9,672 nucleotides of DNA from an uncultured Desulfomonile sp. (GTDB lineage: Bacteria > Desulfobacterota > Desulfomonilia > Desulfomonilales > Desulfomonilaceae): positions 1 to 9,672 of the forward strand of contig CAIXMD010000532.1 in NCBI GenBank assembly GCA_903920415.1, given 5' to 3'. A program made the position numbers and the translations under genes. The stretch's first letter is position 1, and each line of letters begins with the position of its first letter. Under the pieces are notes generated by a model, which had not been told where the DNA came from, did no database searches, and saw nothing but the letters and a program-made list of their open reading frames with translations. This document shows positions 6,510 to 9,672 of this stretch, piece after piece.

Positions 6510-7109
6510 TTACTCGTTCTGGGGAGTCTCTTGTTCATACTGATATGATTGGTATCCTCCACCACGTGGTGCCTGCTGATACTGCTGAGGACCCTGTTCG
6601 TAACCTTGGGGCGGCCCTTGATATTGCTGCTGAGGAACTTGTTCGTAACCTTGGGGCGGCCCTTGATATTGCTGCTGAGGACCCTGCTGATAGTAAGCTT
6701 GAGGCGGGGCCTGTTGCTGCATCTGGTAGGGTTGAGGTGCAGCCTGGTACTGCTGCTGCTGCATAGGCTGCTGCTGGCCCTGATTGTAGTTGTACTGCTG
6801 CCCCTGGGGAGGATAATACGTCACACTGGGTTGCTGATTCTGCTGGTTGTAAGCTTGGGGTGGTGCACCCTGGTTTTGTCCACCGGCTGTGCCCTGATTG
6901 TTCTGGCCTGGCTGATTGCCTCCACTGTAATAAGGATTGAAGTTATAGACCGGGTTACCTGACCACCATGATCGCAAATCGCCAACTACGTTATTGCCTA
7001 TTGCATCGCTGGTGGCCGAGCCCCCAAACAAGTAGTCAATAAAGCAGTCGCCTGGAACAGCCAACCACGGGATAAATGCAAGAGTCAAAAGGATTATTAA
7101 TTTCTTCAT
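6510..7109 (-). CDS. Exported protein with Gln/Pro/Tyr-rich low-complexity tail
   Basis: A 199-residue protein of unknown function. A clear signal peptide (MKKLIILLTLAFIPW, end near residue 18-22) directs export. A short, more complex segment follows (about 22-62) with Gly, Trp-Trp at 48-49, and NFNPYYS. Residues 63-199 are low-complexity: 50 of 137 are Gln, with Pro, Tyr, Gly and Asn making most of the rest and very few charged residues. Units such as QQQYQGPPQGYEQVP repeat. The composition resembles prion-like sequences and suggests a disordered, possibly self-associating or surface-associated tail; that is inference. The start is firm: GGAGGA ends 7 nt upstream of the ATG and a good promoter precedes it. 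It is convergent with cpoB. The short N-terminal mature segment is the part most likely to be conserved among homologues. Confidence 0.85.
   Translation of the reverse strand: MKKLIILLTLAFIPWLAVPGDCFIDYLFGGSATSDAIGNNVVGDLRSWWSGNPVYNFNPYYSGGNQPGQNNQGTAGGQNQGAPPQAYNQQNQQPSVTYYPPQGQQYNYNQGQQQPMQQQQYQAAPQPYQMQQQAPPQAYYQQGPQQQYQGPPQGYEQVPQQQYQGPPQGYEQGPQQYQQAPRGGGYQSYQYEQETPQNE
6596..6685 (-). repeat. 45-bp tandem repeat in the low-complexity gene
   Basis: Two adjacent 45-bp units (6596-6640 and 6641-6685) differ at only 2 bases. Each encodes 15 residues of the type QQQYQGPPQGYEQ plus VP or GP. A more degenerate related stretch lies at 6551-6595 towards the 3' end of the gene. Near identity at synonymous sites points to recent duplication, probably by slippage, rather than selection on protein sequence alone. 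Confidence 0.9.
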
Positions 7110-7116
7110 GGGCAGT

Positions 7117-7122
7117 TCCTCC
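7117..7122 (-). promoter_or_regulatory. Strong ribosome binding site of the low-complexity gene
   Basis: On the reverse strand GGAGGA lies 7 nt upstream of the ATG at 7109. It is the best Shine-Dalgarno match in the window and suggests high expression. Confidence 0.8.
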
Positions 7123-7156
7123 GCCTAAAATTACTTGTACGTCTGCCGACATATTC

Positions 7157-7185
7157 ATAATACCTCAATTAAAGCAATCAGTCAA
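7157..7185 (-). promoter_or_regulatory. Strong sigma70-type promoter for the low-complexity gene
   Basis: Read on the reverse strand, TTGACT (7185-7180) and TATTAT (7162-7157) are separated by exactly 17 nt; each box matches 5 of 6 consensus bases. Initiation near 7150 gives a leader of about 40 nt. With the strong ribosome binding site this predicts a well expressed monocistronic gene independent of the M23 gene upstream. Confidence 0.7.
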
Positions 7186-7258
7186 GAATTCAGGTGTGAC
7201 AGGGTGTGGCTGGATAAGGCGAATAAGCAGAAAAGGGATGGTCTCAGCGAATTCTTGA
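7182..7258. repeat. 10-bp inverted repeat around the gap between the M23 and low-complexity genes
   Basis: TCAAGAATTC at 7182-7191 is the exact reverse complement of GAATTCTTGA at 7249-7258, with 57 nt between. The right arm covers the last codons of the M23 gene and the left arm overlaps the -35 box of the promoter at 7157-7185. The loop is long and there is no T-run, so it is not an obvious terminator; it could be a paired operator or chance. Confidence 0.4.
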
Positions 7259-8605
7259 TTGCCTCGTTTGATCTGATCGCTGACTTAATACTAAGCCGCC
7301 GAGACAAAAGAGTCCCTGTTCGGCCACCGAAGTAAATCTGGTCTTGAGGGGGTCGGGAACTGTCCGAAGGTCTTTGACCATCCTCACTCCAAGGGGGTTC
7401 ACGTGCTTTCCGCCCGTAAGTAATTGAAAATCTAAGTGAGGGCCGGTTGCTATTCCGGTCATACCAACTACACCGATTCTTTGCCTTTGCTTAATTCGTT
7501 GTCCTTTTTGGACGAAGAACCTTTGCAAGTGACCGTAACGGCTTTCATAACCGTTTTCGTGCTTGACACACACGTAGTTGCCGTATCCATTGTTCCAGCC
7601 TGCAGAAGTCACTACTCCGTTCGAAATAGCCCAAACCGGAGTTCCTTGAGGGGCTCCGTAATCCACTCCACTATGTTTACGCCACACTCTCAGGACCGGA
7701 TGAAAGCGGCTACCGTACTTTGAAGTGACTCGCACCACGCTCAAAGGGGACCGAAGAAAATTCTTTTTCAATTCAAGGCCGTTTTCGTCATAGTACTCAT
7801 TATTGAAAAGGATGGCTGTCTTCTTACCGGTTTTCTTCCCTTCATATACTGCGCACAAAATGCGCCCGTAACCTGAAGGCCGATCATCTGCATATCTTCT
7901 CTCAAACAGAATCTTGCAGATGTCTCCCCGCATGGACTCAGAACGGAAATCTATGTCCCACCTGAAAATCGTGGTCAGCTTGAGTGCCAGTTCAATTCCC
8001 TCTCCTGCGTTAAGGAGAGACTCGGTTACGTCTCCCAGCAACGGGAAACTGACTGTTTCGGTTTTGAAATCCAGAACTACCTCTTCCCTCCACGACCTTA
8101 TGACACCGTCCTGGACCGATGAATGGAAAACCTGCGCAGGTTCTAGTTCGAGGGTCGCCTTCACAAATTGACCTTCACGGTCAACGGTTATGCTGTATCT
8201 CTTGCCTGGTTTAAGTGGGCTGCGAGCGTCAATAGGCGTATTTAGAGAATTCTGGATGACCGAAGCCAAACTGGTGGAAATTTCTTCAGCCACCGACCCA
8301 TCGGCGAGGTTGTCGTTCAACAAAGAGAGGAGTGTCTCACCATAACCGGTAACTTCGTCAATTTCCTGAAAACCGTTCACAGGCCCCGCTGTTATGTCAG
8401 TGACAGGGTCATCAGAGATCGCAGTTGATGCCGCCGGGTTTGATTCAAGGGTCGCTGAGGGTAGACTACAGGAGAATGGAAATTGGATGGAAAATTTTGG
8501 TGCAAAATAGAGGTAACCTACACCGGCAACACCAAGGATAGCAAGTATGGCAGTAATGGCCATTGTTGGAGGCAATTCATACCTGAACCCAGGCTTTCGA
8601 CTCAT
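7244..8605 (-). CDS. Membrane-anchored M23 family peptidoglycan endopeptidase
   Basis: A 453-residue protein whose C-terminal domain is an M23 (LytM/lysostaphin-type) zinc peptidase, a family that cleaves peptide cross-links in peptidoglycan. One membrane anchor at about 14-34 follows a basic N-terminus. The central region (about 85-280) has the layout of MepM/Csd3-type proteins: a GYGETLLSLL segment, KPGKRYSITVD, then strands up to FNNEYYDENG. The catalytic domain spans about 290-405: H311-x3-D315 in RKHSGVDYGAP, H359 in SRYGHL, and H390-L-D392 in TGPHLDF. The usual HxH is therefore HxD, an Asp at a zinc-ligand position. A tail of about 45 residues follows. ATG 8605 has a GAGAAG about 7 nt upstream; a GTG at 8626 would add 7 residues. 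Monocistronic and leftward; its substrate links it to the neighbouring Tol-Pal genes. Confidence 0.9.
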   Translation of the reverse strand: MSRKPGFRYELPPTMAITAILAILGVAGVGYLYFAPKFSIQFPFSCSLPSATLESNPAASTAISDDPVTDITAGPVNGFQEIDEVTGYGETLLSLLNDNLADGSVAEEISTSLASVIQNSLNTPIDARSPLKPGKRYSITVDREGQFVKATLELEPAQVFHSSVQDGVIRSWREEVVLDFKTETVSFPLLGDVTESLLNAGEGIELALKLTTIFRWDIDFRSESMRGDICKILFERRYADDRPSGYGRILCAVYEGKKTGKKTAILFNNEYYDENGLELKKNFLRSPLSVVRVTSKYGSRFHPVLRVWRKHSGVDYGAPQGTPVWAISNGVVTSAGWNNGYGNYVCVKHENGYESRYGHLQRFFVQKGQRIKQRQRIGVVGMTGIATGPHLDFQLLTGGKHVNPLGVRMVKDLRTVPDPLKTRFTSVAEQGLFCLGGLVLSQRSDQTRQSRIR

Positions 8606-8655
8606 GTAGTGCTTCTCTGGTCTCACGGTCCGCTATCAAAACCTCTAATTACAAA

Positions 8656-8684
8656 TACCTAGCATTAATCTAGACCTCAGTCAA
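8656..8684 (-). promoter_or_regulatory. Promoter candidate for the M23 gene
   Basis: On the reverse strand TTGACT (8684-8679) is followed after 17 nt by TAGGTA (8661-8656), a poor -10 box. The -35 box lies inside the left arm of the palindrome at 8675-8701. A weak -10 next to a palindrome would fit a regulated promoter, but the evidence is thin. Confidence 0.35.
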
Positions 8685-8701
8685 TGGTTAATTGACCGAG
8701 G
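8675..8701. repeat. 11-bp near-perfect palindrome upstream of the M23 gene
   Basis: CCTCAGTCAAT (8675-8685) and ATTGACCGAGG (8691-8701) are inverted copies with one mismatch and a 5-bp spacer (GGTTA). It lies in the divergent gap between the M23 gene and the small rightward gene and covers the candidate -35 box of the former. A dimeric repressor or activator site is the simplest reading; it could also fold as RNA, though no T-run follows on either strand and no gene ends here. Confidence 0.55.
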
Positions 8702-8858
8702 GGTGTATGAACACCTCAGAAGGCCCTTTCCAATCGAGGAACATTTTTACCCACAAGGTGTCCCAACCTACAAAACGTTCAGAGGCAAATCTAAACATTT
8801 TCATAATTGGCAAGTGAAGCCGCAGCAATTAGGTCGTTGTGCTGAAAGAGGGGTCGCC

Positions 8859-9143
8859 ATGGAGAGTGACCAGGACCTATGGCTCGATCATCATGCGGTG
8901 ACCTGTAGAGTGTTCAGAGGACGTTGGAGCATACGCCATTGCATGAGAATTTACAGTGACATCAAGGACCTGAAAATCAACATGTCTTCAAGGTCCAGTG
9001 GCAAGGTAATGCATTGCCAATCCGCCTATAACCCCTGCGAGCATTGTGAGAACCTGGAATATTTCATGCAGATCTCGCCAGATGCAACAATGGAGTGCAA
9101 CCGTAATTCCTACCGATTTTATAATCAAGCCCGTGCCTTATGA
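8859..9143 (+). CDS. Small Cys/His-rich protein of unknown function, possibly zinc-binding
   Basis: A 94-residue frame from ATG 8859. Six Cys are visible: C16, C28, C53, C60, C63 and C80, with C53-x6-C60-x2-C63 (in HCQSAYNPCEHC) resembling a metal-binding knuckle, and C16/C28 framing an Arg-rich stretch (RVFRGRWSIRHC). The layout resembles small Cys-motif proteins common in Desulfobacterota, but I cannot name the family. There is no signal peptide or membrane segment, so it is probably cytosolic. A GAGGGG lies 5 nt before the ATG. The frame is open upstream to a GTG at 8703, which would add 52 residues, but that start touches the palindrome and has no properly spaced ribosome binding site. 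No competing frame of length exists here on either strand. Real gene likely, start and role uncertain. Confidence 0.5.
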   Translation: MESDQDLWLDHHAVTCRVFRGRWSIRHCMRIYSDIKDLKINMSSRSSGKVMHCQSAYNPCEHCENLEYFMQISPDATMECNRNSYRFYNQARAL

Positions 9144-9270
9144 TGGGGATTGTCTCGCCTTTCATCCCTTACATTTTTTCACAATCATTCACATCTCTAT
9201 AAATATCAGCTCAAAGTGGGTTACACTGGGCTGGTCAAATCAAGGATTTGTATCCTGAGATTACATATCA

Positions 9271-9672
9271 ATGGGGTTAACACTGGATATGAACACTGCT
9301 CTGGATTTCGAACAAGGGCCCATCCGGCCCCCTAGCGAGGCTGGCAGCCTGCTGATAAGGGCAACGAGGAACTGCCCTTGGAACCGTTGTGCCTTTTGCA
9401 GTACCTACAAAGGAAAAACTTTTTCCAGAAGGACCGTAGAGGAAATTGAGGGTGATGTTGATGCAGCTAAGGCTGTATTCGACAAAATAGCCGAGATTTC
9501 ATGGAAACAAGGTGAGGGAGGACATCTCACCAGGCGTGTCCTGGCACATGTCCTTAGTGATTCATCTCTTCCTGATTCTTTTCGTTCCGTAGCCTATTGG
9601 ATCGCCTCGGGCGGCAACACAGTATTCCTGCAGGACGCGAATTCCATGATCCTTTCTACGGATTCGCTGGTA
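9271..9672 (+). CDS. Radical SAM protein (partial, 3' end outside window)
   Basis: The frame is open from ATG 9271 to the right edge (134 codons). LLIRATRNCPWNRCAFCSTY at 27-46 is a radical SAM cluster-binding site: Cys35, Cys40 and Cys43, spaced CX4CX2C instead of the canonical CX3CX2C. In the superfamily these Cys bind a [4Fe-4S] cluster that cleaves S-adenosylmethionine. The segment KGKTFSRRTVEEIEGDVDAA follows, and GGNTVFLQDANSMILSTDSL near the edge fits the second part of the radical SAM barrel. The CPWNRC-type site occurs in a broad group of uncharacterised radical SAM proteins in anaerobes; the substrate is unknown. A stop at 9256-9258 bounds the frame upstream; ATG 9289 is an alternative start. 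No clear Shine-Dalgarno sequence is seen. A TATAAA at 9198-9203 is a possible -10 box without a good -35. Confidence 0.88.
   Translation, partial: MGLTLDMNTALDFEQGPIRPPSEAGSLLIRATRNCPWNRCAFCSTYKGKTFSRRTVEEIEGDVDAAKAVFDKIAEISWKQGEGGHLTRRVLAHVLSDSSLPDSFRSVAYWIASGGNTVFLQDANSMILSTDSLV

Noticed and set aside
6596..6685. CRISPR-like or non-coding repeat array
   Set aside because: The units are directly adjacent without spacers, the period is 45 bp in frame, and they encode the peptide repeat.
6545..6766. Ala/Glu/Gly-rich repeated reading frame on the + strand
   Set aside because: A second shadow of the same 45-bp repeats; no ribosome binding site and no family resemblance.
6549..6962. Long hydrophobic Leu-rich reading frame on the + strand
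   Set aside because: It is the antisense of the Gln-codon-rich, repeat-bearing gene; CTG/TTG runs are the complement of CAG/CAA Gln codons. The opposite strand has a signal peptide, ribosome binding site and promoter.
6510..7109. Lipoprotein signal in the low-complexity protein
   Set aside because: Cys22 is preceded by Pro-Gly-Asp, which does not fit a lipobox; a signal peptidase I type signal is more likely.
8703..8858. 52-residue N-terminal extension of the Cys-rich protein from GTG 8703
   Set aside because: The GTG abuts the palindrome, has no properly spaced ribosome binding site, and the extension carries little of the Cys pattern; ATG 8859 is preferred, with the extension kept as an alternative.
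1..9672. Mobile element, phage, toxin-antitoxin or defence system
   Set aside because: No transposase, integrase, terminal repeats, attachment site, or recognisable defence or toxin gene was seen; the gene content is envelope housekeeping plus single unassigned genes.

Overview
The window carries a complete tol-pal cell-envelope operon (tolQ, tolR, a short TolA/TonB-like gene, tolB, pal, cpoB) on the + strand at 1456-6421. It is flanked by a divergent receiver-domain gene cut by the left edge and, on the right, by two leftward envelope genes, a small Cys/His-rich protein gene and the 5' part of a radical SAM gene cut by the right edge. The genes imply a diderm (Gram-negative) bacterium. The roughly even base composition, the absence of ybgC upstream of tolQ, the GHCDERGT version of the Pal motif and the style of the M23 and radical SAM proteins suggest a Desulfobacterota (former Deltaproteobacteria) member. 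That placement is inference from family resemblance; no rRNA gene is present to test it.

Layout. 1-973 (-): N-terminal 324 codons of a protein with a degenerate receiver domain (Asn at the phospho-acceptor position) and a long acidic tail. 974-1455: divergent intergenic region with good sigma70-type promoters for both flanking genes and one doubtful 45-codon ORF. 1456-6421 (+): tol-pal operon, with overlaps of 4 nt (tolR/tolA) and 1 nt (pal/cpoB) and a stem-loop between tolA and tolB. 6422-6509: short convergent gap without a recognisable terminator. 6510-7109 (-): exported protein with a Gln/Pro/Tyr/Gly-rich low-complexity tail encoded partly by a 45-bp tandem repeat, with a strong SD and promoter. 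7244-8605 (-): membrane-anchored M23 endopeptidase-family protein. 8859-9143 (+): probable small Cys-rich protein. 9271-9672 (+): radical SAM protein, truncated.

How the genes fit together. TolQ-TolR-TolA form the proton-motive-force-driven inner-membrane complex, TolB and Pal the periplasmic/outer-membrane partners, and CpoB the periplasmic TPR protein linked to Tol and peptidoglycan synthesis. The M23 protein probably acts on the same peptidoglycan, and the low-complexity protein is exported, so most of the window is an envelope-maintenance neighbourhood. I see no mobile element, CRISPR array, tRNA or rRNA. I do not find convincing evidence of an entirely new multi-gene system. The most unusual items are the exported prion-like protein, the pseudo-receiver with an acidic tail, the Cys-rich small protein, and an 11-bp near-perfect palindrome over the candidate promoter of the M23 gene.
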